A stretch of 64,000 bases of DNA from Closterium sp. Naga37s-1 (GCA_947471745.1 CANJKZ010000723.1:6055001-6119000); one strand, 5' to 3'. Shown: positions 51,251 to 61,790, numbered from the stretch's first letter. Numbers and translations: made by a program. Notes: generated from the sequence alone by a model not told the origin.

Positions 51251-52603
51251 TCAGGTGTGTTGTATGTCACTCCGCAGTCGTCCCCCTCTCAGCGTCCAGT
51301 CCCTGTCATGTCTGGGGTTGTGGGAGGTGCAGTTGCGGAGGGTGAGGGTACTAGGGCTGCAGTAGCTAGTGGTGTCTACTCTGGGGGTGCAGGGGTTGTG
51401 GGCGTGGAGGTTACTCCTGTGGAGGACACGACAACCTCGAGTCGGCGGCCTCGACCCGCGTCACCCCCTGGCTTCCCGTCCGTCCCGCAGTTTCTTCCTC
51501 CTTCTCCGCAGCCGGTTGCTGCGGAGCCTGGGGGAATTCCTGCGGGAGGTACTGGAGGCCCCGGGGGTGTCGGTGGTGGAGATGCTGGTTCTGGGGGTGC
51601 TGGAGCTAGAGGCACTGGCACTGTGACGCCTACACCGCGCACTGTACGTTTCCTGACCCATGAGCAGCGTCTCCTCCGGTTGGAGAGGGAGGAGCGTGAG
51701 CGGTTTGAGAGGGCACAGTAGCAGCAGCAGCAGCAGCTGCAGCAGCAGCAGGAGCTGTCTCAGTTGCAGCAGCAGGAGAGCGTAGAGGAGGAGTCACAGC
51801 AGCAGTAGGAGAGAGCAGAGGAGTTATCACGACTGCAGCGGCTGGTCCAGTTGCAGCCGTAGCTGGAGAGAGTAGATGAGAAGTCACGAGTGCAGCAGCT
51901 GGTGCAGTTGCAGTCGCAGCAGCAGAGAGTAGAGGAGACATAGCCGCACCAGGAGACGGTAGAGCAGGAGTCCCGTTCGCAGCAGTAGGTGCAGTTGCAG
52001 ACACAGCAGGAGAGAGTAGAGGAGGAGTCACGGCCGCAGCAGGTGAGGGTCGTGCAGGAGTCGCGGTCGTAGCAGCGGGTGCAGCTGCAGCCGCAGAAGG
52101 AGAGGGTCGTGCAAAAGTCCCGGTCGCAGCAGCGGGTGCAGCTGCAGCCGCAGCAAGAGAGGGTCGTGCAGGAGTCCTAGTCGCAGCAGCGGGTGCAGCT
52201 GCAGGCGCAGCAGGAGAGGGTCGTGCAGGAGTACCGGTTGCAGGAGCGGGTGCAGCTGCAGCCGCAGCTGGAGAGGGCAGGGAAGGAGCCACAGGAGCAG
52301 CAGCAGGGACAGGTACTGTCGCAGCAGATGCCAGAGGAGGCGGAGCAGCAGCGACTGCGACTGCGCAAATTGCCCAAACCAGCACCTGCACGCTTGATTC
52401 ATGGTCCCCTACCGTCCCCTCCTGTTCCCCCCATCCAGTCCCTTTCATTGTCCCAGTGGATTCGTCGTTCTCCCCTCAGTCATGCTATGTCTCCAAAGCC
52501 CCGTCGGTCTCGTTACCGTGCAGACCGCCCGTTTCACCTTGTTCTCTGCTCTCGTGTTCCACCTCCTCCAGTCCTTCCATAGCCTCCTGAGTCATCCCTC
52601 ACT
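51251..52603 (+). pseudogene. Element F Gln/Gly-rich pol linker
   Basis: The frame 51257-51721 is Gly/Val-rich (GGVGGGDAGSGGAGARGTG) and ends in a charged stretch TVRFLTHEQRLLRLEREERERFERAQ. A TAG follows. Downstream is CAG-rich: poly-Gln codons and a 42-bp unit (about 52010-52300) encoding VQLQPQQERVVQES-like 14-residue repeats, with scattered TAG codons from CAG. After it are RQMPEEAEQQRLRLRKLPKPAPARLIHG and a Ser/Pro segment before RT. The long minus-strand frame here is only the complement of the repeat. Confidence 0.75.
52010..52300 (+). repeat. 42-bp CAG-rich tandem repeat
   Basis: About six to seven copies of a unit like GTGCAGCTGCAGCCGCAGCA plus GGAGAGGGTCGTGCAGGAGT, in phase with a 14-codon Gln-rich repeat. 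The period is a multiple of 3, unlike the 17-bp repeat upstream. Confidence 0.8.
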
Positions 52604-53291
52604 GTGCTTCACGACCCGTTGTCCGACTACCCCCGTGCCTCTGGTACTGTCGTTTCCCGTATTTTGTCCGCGTTGGTCACTCACTCGACTGCACCCCTGT
52701 CGTCTGTCTCAGCACTTGTTACCACTGTCGCTGGCTTTTCCTCTTCCCACCGCCTTGACTATGCCGCTCACTTGGTGAGTGGCCCTGCTTGTTCTCCGTC
52801 CTCTGGGGGTGCTCATGTCTTTCCCCTGGAGGTCCTAGAGGACAGGCAGTTTGAGCTTGGTTTCCTTGCGGCCGCTGTTCCTCATCTTTGCGCCATGCTG
52901 CTTCCCCCTGAGGGGGATCCAGATGCTCTTGACATCCCGATCTTTTGCAATCACGCTGAGGTGGTCTCGGGACCTTGGGCCTCATACTGGATAGCAGCTG
53001 AGGAGGCAGAGATGGCATCTTATAGGTCCACAGGCACTTACGTCGACGAAGTCCCACCACCTACGACGAACGTCGTCAATGGCCGATGGCTCTACAAGGT
53101 GAAGCGGCCGCCTGGATCACCACCTGTGTTCAAGGCGCGCTACGTGGCGAGATGCTTCAGTCAGAGAGAGGGGGTGGACTTCTTCCAGACCTTTGCTCCC
53201 ACCCCGAAGATGAGTACACTTCGAGTGTTGCTGCATATTGCAGCCCAGCGCGACTACGAGTTGCACTCCTTGGACTTTTCCACTGCGTTCC
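52604..53291 (+). pseudogene. Element F reverse transcriptase, N-terminal part
   Basis: Frame 52604-53821: FLAAAVPHLCAMLLPPEGDPDALDIP, SYWIAAEEAEMASYRSTGTYVDEVPPPTTNVVNGRWLYKVKRPPGSPPVFKARYVARCFSQREGVDFFQTFAPTPKMSTLRVLLHIAAQRDYELHSLDFSTAFL. LDFSTAFL holds the first catalytic Asp. At 53292 a solo A LTR interrupts it. The codons after that point in the same frame are LTR, not protein. The domain resumes at 54285. Confidence 0.92.
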
Positions 53292-54279
53292 TGTTAACGG
53301 GAGTTGTTGTTGGCCCCGTCCTTGCTTGGGCGGAGCCGACTTCGTGGTTGGGTGTACGCGAGGCACAACCGACTTGCAGCAGTGGGCGACGCCGACTTGG
53401 GCGAGCTGGTCGACTTGCATGGGGCCACTGCAATGCCGCCGACTTGGGAAGCCGGCGGCCGACTTCACCTGTAGGTCGCCGACTTCAAGAGGTCGGCCTG
53501 GAAGTCGGCGCCGACTTGGTGACGCCGACTTCGGGTAGCCGACTTGGGTGGTCGGCTGTCAACTGCGCTGGTCGACATGGAGCTGGTCGAACAGGAGTGA
53601 CGTCGACCTGGAGCTGGTCGACCGAGGGTGTGGTCGACCTGGTGAGGCCGACTTGGACTGGTCGTCGACTTGGGAGGTCGACGAGCACATACAGGAGCAG
53701 CTGGTCGACGTGGTTGCCCGGTCGACCAGGTTACCTGGGTGACGAGGCTTTGCGGAAGAATGCGACGGTCGCTCAGGCGATGTTGGCGAGGCTGACCTCG
53801 GGGGTGGGGTCCCGAGGTTGACGTGGTGGATCAGGTGGAGTCGTCAGCACGAGGATGACACGGTGTGTGCGTTGTGCAGGTGACGAGGCTTAGCCTGCCA
53901 ATCATCTGCGAGCACCTGCGAAGTAGGTGCGCTGCTGTTCTGCGGGAGCAACGCTGGCACGCCGACAACCTGCAGCGTTGGCACGCCGTCGACTTTGCAC
54001 CACTGGAGCGCGGTCGACCAAGACGTGCTGGAACGCGGTCGACCATGCTGCGCTGGCAGTCGACCGACCTGAATGCTAGCTCTGATGTAGTCTTGTCCTG
54101 CCAACTTCATTGTACCATTCTTGTCAACTTTCTCTAGTGAAACTCTTGCCAAATTGCCCCGTGACCTAGCAAGCAGTTTGTGCACTAGGAAAACGACTAA
54201 GGACCAGAGAACGCAGAGATCACACGAGCATCCGTGCCTAGCCCGTAGGCTAGCTCCCGTTGTAGTAGTTATCTCCGCA
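53292..54279 (+). repeat. Solo LTR, family A, exact target duplication GTTCC
   Basis: 988 bp, TGTTAACGGGAGTTG to GTTATCTCCGCA. GTTCC is at 53287-53291 and 54280-54284. Removing the LTR and one GTTCC joins the RT codons for STAFL and QGSLHKQIWLRR in frame, which confirms the borders. Confidence 0.97.
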
Positions 54280-54447
54280 GTTCCTTCAGGGGAGCCTGCA
54301 CAAGCAGATCTGGCTGCGTCGCCTGCCTGGCTTCACTGGCTCTTTCCCACGTGGGACCCAGTGGCAGCTGCATTGACCAGTCTACGGCCTGCGTCAGGCT
54401 CCACGTTAGTGGCACGACACACTTCGCTCGACCCTTGCAGCGCTTGA
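54280..54447 (+). pseudogene. Element F reverse transcriptase, continued and truncated
   Basis: FLQGSLHKQIWLRRLPGFTGSFPRGTQWQLH, a TGA, PVYGLRQAPR, a stop in place of Glu/Trp, WHDTLRSTLAALDFF. It ends at about 54447, where ACTTCTTCAGCAGCAAG passes into inverted A integrase. The catalytic YVDD segment and RNase H are absent. Confidence 0.87.
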
Positions 54448-54922
54448 CTTCTTCAGCAGCAAGAAGTACAGGCTGCCATCCTTGGCAGCCACCCGGAACG
54501 GCTGGCACAAGTCGATGTGCACGACAGCCAGTGCCTCCTCGACGTCCGAGCCTTGTCAGTGAAGGTTTTCCGTGCCAGCTTCCCGCCAACGCACGAGACA
54601 CACGAAGAGTCGGTGCCGGCCGACAGCTTGATGTCCGTGCCGGTGGCGACACCGTACTTCGCCAAGCTCGTGATGGTGCCGACGCCGATGTGTGCAAGCC
54701 TCGTGTGCCACCTGGGCGGCGTCGACTTCGTTGCCGAGACGATCGCCCTGAGAGCCACCACCTCCGTCGGTGCTGACGTCGACTTCGTCGAGCAGGGACA
54801 AAGGTCGGTACAGAGGACCCGGCCGGTATACGTTGCCCTGCCAAGAACGTCCCCCGCCGTCGAGACGAGCAGCATCCCGTCACCGTCGTCCTGCAGCTTC
54901 ACACTGCTCTCCTGTAGTTCGC
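54448..54922 (-). pseudogene. Inverted family A integrase N-terminus (unit 1)
   Basis: Minus-strand frame 54453-54902: MLLVSTAGDVLGRATYTGRVLCTDLCPCSTKSTSAPTEVVALRAIVSATKSTPPRWHTRLAHIGVGTITS, VATGTDIKLSAGTDSSCVSCVGGKLARKTF. Zinc-site residues CVSC are kept. It then shifts frame near 54540. The core continues at 48153, across element F. Confidence 0.85.
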
Positions 54923-55543
54923 CTACACGCCCGGGACATAGAGCACGTCTGGGATGAGCACCTGCTTCACAGCCTCCCCTTGCAATACGTCGGTGCCCCA
55001 GCCCTGGATGTCCTGCAGCGCCCCATTGAAGCCACGCACATGCTTAACGTCGCCCCTCGGCTCCAAGTCGACGAAGGTCTCCTTCGTCCCCACCAGGTGG
55101 TGCAAGTAGCCACTGTCGAGCACGACCATCGCCGGGTTCGCTTGCAGGGCTGGTGCCACAGCCTGGAAGTCCTTGCTGGCCTCCACAAACCCAGACCAGC
55201 AAGCACGATGCCTACCCATCGCCTCGCCCCTTGCCGTTAGAGGAGGAATTGGCGTCCTTCGACGACGTCGACTTGGTCGACTACTTCTCCTTCCGCGGCT
55301 TGCTCTTTCGTCGTGGGTGACAACCAGCCGACCTTCCTCGACCTCCCTTGGTGTCGTCGTCATCGGAGTCCTCGCGGTTGGGACACTCGAAGGAGAGAAG
55401 GTCTCGGTCACCGCACAGCAAGCACCCCGGCCGCCAACCTCCTTCTCTACGGCTGCCATCCTTGGACGACTTCGTCTTGTCGACGTCCTTGGCCGGTCTC
55501 CCACCTCCGTCACCACCGCCGCTAGGCTTGCTGCCTTGGTCAA
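54923..55543 (-). pseudogene. Inverted family A protease and gag C-terminus (unit 1)
   Basis: Minus frame of 206 codons. In this frame the gag tail is out of register; the knuckle is in frame 55281-55607 as CLLCGDRDLLSFEC, where the His ligand has become Leu. The protease part reads SKDFQAVAPALQANPAMVVLDSGYLHHLVGTKETFVDLEPRGDVKHVRGFNGALQDIQGWGTDVLQGEAVKQVLIPDVLYVPGV, with DSG intact. This is the best-preserved family A protease in the window. Confidence 0.87.
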
Positions 55544-56394
55544 CTTCCTTGCTTCGTCGGGGCGACGTAGTTCGCACGCGGCAGGAGCTCCTCCTGCATC
55601 GCCTCATCCCTGGAGATGTATGAGGTTAGTGTGTCCTTGTTGAGCAACTCCCGCGTGCCCGGCACCGCCAGTAGTCGGCGCATCAGATTGTAGCCGCTTG
55701 AGAGCCCCATAACGACGTACGTGATGTACGACGCCGTCGAGTAGGAGATGCCGACCATCTTTATATTGGCAAGCAGCTGCAAGCCTAGTTGCAGTATTCA
55801 GTCGCCGTCTCCTGCTCACTCATCCTCAGGTGCATCATCTGCTCCTCCATCTGGTCGATGTACATGTCATCGACATGATGAACTGCCACGCCTGGTGGCC
55901 GGCGTCCAAGAAACTCCAACTCGACTTCAGGGCGATCTGCACCACTGGCGAGCAGTACCGCGAGATGACCATGAAGATTAGCATGGGGCTCGATGGCCTC
56001 CTTCCAGGTGAGGAGGTCATATTGACCTACCCACGGCACATGGACGGTGATCTTGTCCGTCGTGAACTTGAAGGAGCCGTACATTGGCGCTATCCCGCCG
56101 GCCGTCCCGTAGGTCGCCAACGCTGGCGTCACAATGCTTCGATGTCCTCCGACGTCGCCTTGTGAGGCGCCTGCAGCCGTCGAAGACTGCAGCACTCGTG
56201 CCTGAATGCCACCGACTTAACCCGTGTGGATCACTCTTCTCTGCCTCGAGATGCCTCCCGCACTGCTGCCGACTTGGACACCGACGTTGACACCCTCGCC
56301 GACGCTGCCTTCGTTCCATACCGGTCAAGGAGAAGCAGACCGGGAAGGGTGTTCCGTCGCCCAGTGCACACGGATGTCCAGCTGAACCACCACC
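55544..56394 (-). pseudogene. Inverted family A gag (unit 1)
   Basis: Minus strand. Frame 55785-56195 starts MLQSSTAAGASQGDVGGHRS, the same start as A1 at 4514, then TAGGIAPMYGSFKFTTDKI, GQYDLLTWKEAIEPHANLHG, a shift, HVDDMYIDQMEEQMMHLRMSEQETATEYCN. Frame 55540-55782 continues IKMVGISYSTASYITYVVMGLSSGYNLMRRLLAVPGTRELLNKDTLTSYISRDEAMQEE. Leader sequence runs to 56394, where element E was inserted. Only small frameshifts interrupt it. Confidence 0.85.
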
Positions 56395-57173
56395 TGTTGG
56401 TGCAACCCTACGGTTTGCACTCGGCTTGTTGTCCGTGTGCGTGCATGCGTGTGTAAATGATGAGTTGTGATGTTGAATGTGTGTGTGTCGAATCAATAGC
56501 GAGTCATCACTAGTCGCGAGTCTACGTCGTCGTTTGTGTTTGTCGCGCGGTTTCAATTTCGCCATTTGCGTGTATCGCGCAATTTCCTTTTTTGTCGTGT
56601 GTGGAACGTTCAGCGAGTCGCAGGTGTGTGCAGCAGACCCATCAAGAACTCAAGGAAGAGTTTATGATGAAGAACCAGAGCCTTGGTTTCAAGATTCAAG
56701 TAATCGCGAAGCCTGCGAAAAGGGTACACCCGAAGATATTGATAATAGTTACATTACTTTGTGTAGTGTAACATTTCACTTAGTGTAGGCACTAGTGAAG
56801 GGCAGTTTCGAGACCCTTCGTGGTTGAGGGCAGTGTGGCACTGTTCCACATCACTGTACCTCGGCTCTTGGGGTTTGTAGGAGCTGGGAGTCATTCCCAA
56901 CTCGTAACTCTTCCAAACTTGTGTTCTTAGACTATAGAGGCTGCTATAGTGCCGTTCGTTCAAACTGACGTTGTGTCATCAATACTTGATGAAATTGTGC
57001 AATCTAAATTGCGCTATTGTAGGTGACGTTAAGACGCTCCAGATCCATTTTGAATCAGGTCATTTAGAGCGGTGGAGAGATCGGTATCAACGTTTGAAGC
57101 TGCTATGCAGAAATCCGACTGTGCAATCTATCTTTCGTTTTAAGGCACATTGGAGCCTACTATGTCTATAACA
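56395..57173 (+). repeat. 5' LTR of element E
   Basis: 779 bp, TGTTGGTGCAACCC to CTATGTCTATAACA. It opens with an inverted repeat GTGCAA...TTGCAC. Blocks AGTCATCACTAGTCGCGAG, CAAGAACTCAAGGAAGAG and GGGTACACCCGAAGATATTG recur in the 3' LTR. Confidence 0.88.
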
Positions 57174-57175
57174 AG

Positions 57176-57187
57176 TGGCATCAGCGC
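57176..57187 (+). other. Primer-binding site of element E
   Basis: TGGCATCAGCGC, two bases after the LTR end. It is the initiator-Met site TGGTATCAGAGC with two changes. Confidence 0.65.
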
Positions 57188-57205
57188 CTAGGAGCAGCTA
57201 CGACG

Positions 57206-58130
57206 ATGGCTGGACCTGAAGAAAGGGCTGAAAGAGGTGCTGGAGGCAGTGGAGGACCCCAAGCACAAGGTCAACCCCATGATTCAGTCATGGCACCCGT
57301 GCAACCTACTCTTGGACCTTCTAGGGATGAACCAAGAGTGTTCGGGCTTGACAAGTTCAACGGCGACAACTTTGCTGAATGGCCCTTCAGAATAGAGAAC
57401 GTATTTGACCTTCAAGGGTGTACACGCTCCTGCAACAGCGACGGTAGTGGTGGTGTTGGAGTGGCAAATGGCGACACTACGAATTGAAGATGATGAAGTG
57501 GTTGAAGAAGGAGTGCAAAAATTCTTCGACTTGTTGACGCGGCTTGAAGGAGCGGATCTTAACTACAGTGAGCTCCAAAAGAAGACCAAGATGCTGGCCC
57601 TACTCCCCCAGTCATGGTCCTCGCTCATCATCAACCTCAATCATGACTTGCCCCGCCTCTCACTTGAAAACGTGAAGCGAGCGATCCTTCAAGAGGGTTT
57701 CCGCCGCTGTGAGTTGGCGAGTGCGGATGGTGCCGGGGCAGCAAGCATCGGCTCGGGGTACGGCCGTAGAAGGGGCAGATGACGAGGGGGAGGCAGATTT
57801 GGCTGCAGCAACTTCAATGGAGACTGTGTAAGTGGCGGTTACAGCAGCGACGACAAGAGCTACGGACGCGGTCGCGGCCGATTCGACGGCGAGTGTCACT
57901 ATTGCCACAAGAGTGGACACATGTGGCGCGATTGCTATAAGCTTCCTGATGGATGGACCCCTGCTGAAGGCCAAGAGGGTAGAGGAGCAGGAGGAGGGAG
58001 AGGAAGAGGCCGTGGAGGCCGTGGCGGTCACGGAGGTGGTGCTGCAAAAATGGAGAATGGTGACAACGAAAGCAAGTCGAGGGACGATTGCTTTCCGGGT
58101 CAACTCTTTGTCGTGTCGACGCAAGCATCG
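57206..58130 (+). pseudogene. Element E gag with zinc knuckle
   Basis: ATG at 57206: MAGPEERAERGAGGSGGPQA, then VFGLDKFNGDNFAEWPFRIENVFDLQG. A frameshift at about 57420 and probably an internal deletion follow, because the usual middle of the capsid is missing. Frame 57405-57782 has LEWQMATLRIEDDE, FFDLLTRLEGADLNYSELQKKTKMLALLPQSWSSLIINLNHDL, LENVKRAILQEGFRR and a stop. In the frame 57921-58313 and just upstream are CHYCHKSGHMWRDC, an intact CCHC knuckle (about 57897-57938), and a Gly/Arg-rich tail. Confidence 0.87.
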
Positions 58131-58470
58131 GCTGGACCAGAGAAGGATGAAGGCCTTGAGGAGCTTTCTGCTGTGGGGAAGGTGATTCTACACTCCCTGG
58201 ACTATTGGGTGATCGATAGTGGCGCTACCTATAGCATGACACCTCGCGCGGACTTGCTCACCGAACTCGAACCGTCACCAGTGAAGCATGTCACATCGGC
58301 TTTGAGGAAGTGAGCAGAGGTGAAAGGTATGGGCAAGGCCATGTTCAAGGGTGCTGATGGGAAGATGGTGGGCCTCAAGAACGTGCTTTGGGTGCCCAAC
58401 CTTGCTGCGAACCTTGCTACCAACCTGATTTCCGTGCGGCGGTCGCAAATGGCCGGCATGGACATGAGCT
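58131..58470 (+). pseudogene. Element E aspartic protease
   Basis: LHSLDYWVIDSGATYSMTPRADLLTELEPSPVKHVTSALRK with the active site DSGA intact, then a TGA at 58311-58313. The next frame MKGMGKAMFKGADGKMVGLKNVLWVPNLAANLATNLISVRR contains a small repeat (NLAANLATNL) caused by a 12-15-base duplication near 58400-58425. Confidence 0.87.
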
Positions 58471-59900
58471 CGAAGGGAGCCAAGACCTACACCGCAATGA
58501 TAGGCGAGCGGATTCTTTGGGACCTTCATGAGGATAGGAATGTCTACAACGAGATGTGGCAGATCCCTGTGGTCCCCATGCATAAGGAGAGGCAAGTGGC
58601 AGCAAGCGTCAGCACCAAGGGTGAAGCGGTTGGTAGCGGTGATGGTGCGAACGTTCGCGCTAAGGAGAACGAGTCCAAGAAGAGCAATCTTGGAGGGACC
58701 AGCAAGTTGTGTGATCATAAGGAGAGTGGTGCAGCAGCCAAGAAGCAGCACAAGGGTGAGGAGAACCCCAAGGCAGCAGCGGAGGAGTACGGAGAGAGCA
58801 TGTGGGGCGCTATTCTGAGCGCGGCATTCTCCAATCCGACTTCGGCTACAGGGGAGTGTGATTGGCTCACCTTGCACTGGCGAATAGGGAATGTGGTCCT
58901 GTCCATCTTGTAGCAGCTAGTGAAGAATGAGATGGTTGCTGGCATACGTGTGAAGGGGGGGCCCGATGAGGTACTTGGCTGGCCGGCGTACATGCAAGAC
59001 AAGTTCACCCGTTTCCCATTCTCTAGTTCGGAGGCAACGGCTAAGGCACCACTTGATGAGGTGGTGATGGACGTGGTGGGCCTCTTGAAGCTTGGAGCTG
59101 CTGGAGCAGAGTACTTTCTCACCATTGTCGATGTCTTAACCTGCATGACATGGGTGCATGTGCTGTCCAAGAAAAGCGACATGGCGGAAACCATGAAGAC
59201 CGATTGGCTGCCGACGGTGGAGCGGCAACAAGACAGTATTGTAAAGACAATCCGCACCGATTGAGGGAGGGAGTTTCTGAGTAAGGAGTTCTCATTGTGG
59301 CTGAAAAAGAATGGCATAAGACACTTTGCCATACTCCCCTGCAATGAACGGCATCGCCGAGTGAGCGAACCGGACAATCACGGAAACGGTACGCAAATTG
59401 CTCACTGAAGCCAGGCTACCTGACTATTTCTGGCCTGATGCGGTGCAAAGTGCGTGTGTGGCCAAGAACAGAGCTTTGACTCATGTGGGAGCAGACAAAC
59501 GGGTGCCCTATATGGAGTGGATTGGAAGGAAGCCAAAGGTGGATATGCTTCGGATGTTCGGGTGCATGTGCATGGCACTCGTGCCTAGCATCTTCGGCAC
59601 AACAAGCTTGGTGCCAAGGCGATATGGGCCGTGCATTTGGGCATGACTCAAAACAGCAAGGGATGGCTTCTTCGGGAACCATTCACCAAGAATTTCTTGG
59701 TGAGCAGGGATTGCAAGTTCATGGAGAACCTGATGCATCAGGATTGGAAGGCAGAGAATGAGGCGAAGATAGGCGTGCGGTTTGGGGAGGTGAAGAGTTC
59801 CAGTTTGGAGCATGTGGAGCACCATGCTTCATGTCCCTGCAGGTGAGGAGGAAGGAAGAGGCAAGAGGAGAGTTCAAGCCCCTAATTGGCTGACCTGTGA
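58471..59900 (+). pseudogene. Element E integrase
   Basis: Frame 58320-58913: ERILWDLHEDRNVYNEMWQIPV, a long spacer, then CDWLTLHWRIGNVVLSIL and a TAG where HRRxGH is expected. Next is MQDKFTRFPFSSSEATAKAPLDEVVMDVVGLLKLGAAGAEYFLTIVDVLTCMTWVHV, with the first catalytic Asp kept, IRTD followed by a TGA where DRGGEF should be, KEFSLWLKKNGIRHF, a frameshift through the Glu region, LPDYFWPDAVQSACVAKNRALTHVG, IGRKPKVDMLRMFGCMCMALVP. Decayed. Confidence 0.85.
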
Positions 59901-60057
59901 TGCATTGGGAAAGCAGGGCAAGTCAGCCCTGGCCGAAGTGGCAATGATGGTCGGAGATGACGAGGAAAGTGAGTATGAGGAATGTGTGTTCGTGTTCTTC
60001 TCTCTGGTGGAGATGCCGGGAGAACCAACAATTCTCAAGGAGGCCTTGGAGAGTAGT
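59901..60057 (+). pseudogene. Element E linker to RT, left of the solo LTR
   Basis: Frame 59812-60168: ALAEVAMMVGDDEESEYEECVFVFFSLVEMPGEPTILKEALESS. The acidic linker and KEALESS are the RT approach. The solo A LTR begins at 60058, after GTAGT. RT resumes at 60935 with SDAEKWKKALESELKSMEENVTW. Confidence 0.85.
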
Positions 60058-60934
60058 TGTCAACGGGAGTTGTGGAAGGCCCCGTCCTCACTTGGGCGGA
60101 GCCGACCTTGTGGTTGGGTGTACGAGGGAGTGCAGCAGACCTGCAGCAGTGGGCGAGCTGGTCGTTGAGGAGGTCGACCTGCACAGGGTCCACTATGACT
60201 GGCGCCGATTTCAGGGCGCCGACCTTCGAGTGGTCGACTCGGGATGTCGACTGGTGGAAGGCGTCGACTTGGTGACACCGACTTGGGGCAGCCGAGGTGT
60301 GGTCGGCTGACTGCTGTGCTTTCGGCCTGGAGCTGGTTGAGCTGGAGGGTTGTCAACTTGGAGCTGGTCAACCAAGGGTGAGGTCGATCTGGCGAGGTCG
60401 ACTGGAGGTGGTCGTCGACTTGGGGGGTCGACGGGCACGTAAAGAAGCAGCTGGTCGGCGTGGTTGCCCGGTTGACGTGGGTACCTGGGTGACGAGGTCC
60501 TGCGGAGGCACGCGACAGTCGCCCAGATGATATTGACGAGGCCGACCTCCGAAGTAGTATTCCGAGGTCGACGTGGCTGATGGGCGCAGTCACTGGCGTG
60601 GAGTCGAGCTGGGCGTCTACGCTGTGCACGTGATAAGGAGTTGTGCACCAACCAGCTGCGCGCACCTGTGAAGCAGGTGCACCGTTGTCCTTCGGGTGCA
60701 ACGCTCTGCAGCCGACTTGCTGCAGCGTTGGCACGCGGAGGACTTGCAACGTTGGCAAGCCGCGACTTTGCTCTGCTGGAGCGCATTCGACCAAACAGCC
60801 ATGCTAGGTCTGATTTAGTCTTGCATGCCAATGTTGTTGCTATTATTGTTGTCAACTTTCTTAGTGAAACTCTTGCCAAATTGCCCTGTGAACTAGCCCG
60901 TAGTCTAGCTCCCGTTGTAGTAGTTATCTCCGCA
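60058..60934 (+). repeat. Solo LTR, family A, exact target duplication GTAGT
   Basis: 877 bp, TGTCAACGGGAGTTG to GTTATCTCCGCA. GTAGT is at 60053-60057 and 60935-60939. Removing it joins the pol codons KEALESS and DAEKWKKALES. Confidence 0.97.
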
Positions 60935-61790
60935 GTAGTGATGCTGAGAAGTGGAAGAAGGCATTGGAGAGTGAGCTGAAGAGCATGGAGGAGAACGTCA
61001 CATGGGGATTGGTGGAGCTAGCGGAGGGACGTAAGGCGATAATGTGGCTCTTCAAGATCAAGTCGGACGCAGACGGCAAGATTGAGCGCGACAAGTCTAG
61101 GCTTGTAGCCAAGGGGTACCAGCAGAAGGAGAAGGTGGACTTCAAGGAGTTGTTTGCTCCTGTGGTGAAGCCGACGACGCTGCGGACCCTACCCGCGGGA
61201 GCTGTCATCAAAGGATGGGTGATGAAACAAATGGACGTGACAACCGCGTTCCTCGACGGCACTCTCGAAGAGGAGATTTTCTTGGCGCAGCCAGATGGGT
61301 TTGATGATGGTAGTGGCAGAGTTTTAAAGCCAAAGAAGGCCCACTATGGGCTGAAGCAGGCCCCTAGGCAATGGTACTTGAAGCTGCGAGAAGTTTTGGA
61401 GGAGATCGGCTTCACTCCCTCAACGGTCGATCACTCCTTGTTCATGCTTGACGAGGGAGAGCAGAGGAGCTTCATGATGGTCTATGTAGATGACATCCTC
61501 ATCTTCTCACCCTCCTCTGACCTTGTAAAGGAGGTGATGCTGAAGCTTCAAGACAAGTTGAATTGTAAGGCCCTTGGTGACGTCAGCTTCTACCTCGGGC
61601 TTCACATCAAGTGTGATGTGGAGAAGCGGTGCATGCGGGTGCACCAACGCAAGTATCTGGAGGCCTTGGCTGCCAACTTTGGGCAGAGTGAAGGCCATGT
61701 GACTACTCCATTACCTTCTAGATTCAAGTGTCTCAGAGGAGGAGAGCGTTGGCGAAGAAGAGAAGCGCCTATTTCACTCATTGGTTAGCA
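60935..61790 (+). pseudogene. Element E reverse transcriptase
   Basis: Frame 60964-61788, 274 codons: MEENVTWGLVELAEGRKAIMWLFKIKSDADGKIERDKSRLVAKGYQQKEKVDFKELFAPVVKPTTLRTL, MKQMDVTTAFLDG (Asp), KKAHYGLKQAPRQWYLKL, MMVYVDDILIFSPSS (DD), GDVSFYLGLHIKCDVEKRCMRVHQRKYLEAL, VTTPLPSRFKCL. All catalytic residues are intact. A frameshift at about 61740 ends it before the RT C-terminus. Confidence 0.92.

Larger units (their letters stand above)
48154..54447 (+). mobile_element. Copia element F, 3'-truncated, inserted in family A integrase
   Basis: Short LTR (48154-48290), primer site, long Pro-rich leader, protease, integrase, Gln-rich linker and RT, interrupted by a solo A LTR (53292-54279). RT stops at about 54447 against inverted A integrase, so the 3' part and 3' LTR are lost. 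Family A integrase ends at 48153 with CATCCTTGGCA and resumes within AGTACAGGCTGCCATCC at 54470, so about 30 bases of host sequence occur on both sides. RT and linker motifs relate it to H, not to B-E. Confidence 0.85.

Noticed and set aside
51630..52448. 272-codon minus-strand open frame rich in Ala and Pro
   Set aside because: It is the complement of the CAG-rich repeat of the F linker. It has no domain, and the plus-strand neighbours are clear copia pol.
53292..53821. Apparent C-terminal extension of the F RT frame
   Set aside because: After 53291 the frame is solo A LTR. The target duplication and the resumed RT at 54285 show that it is not protein.
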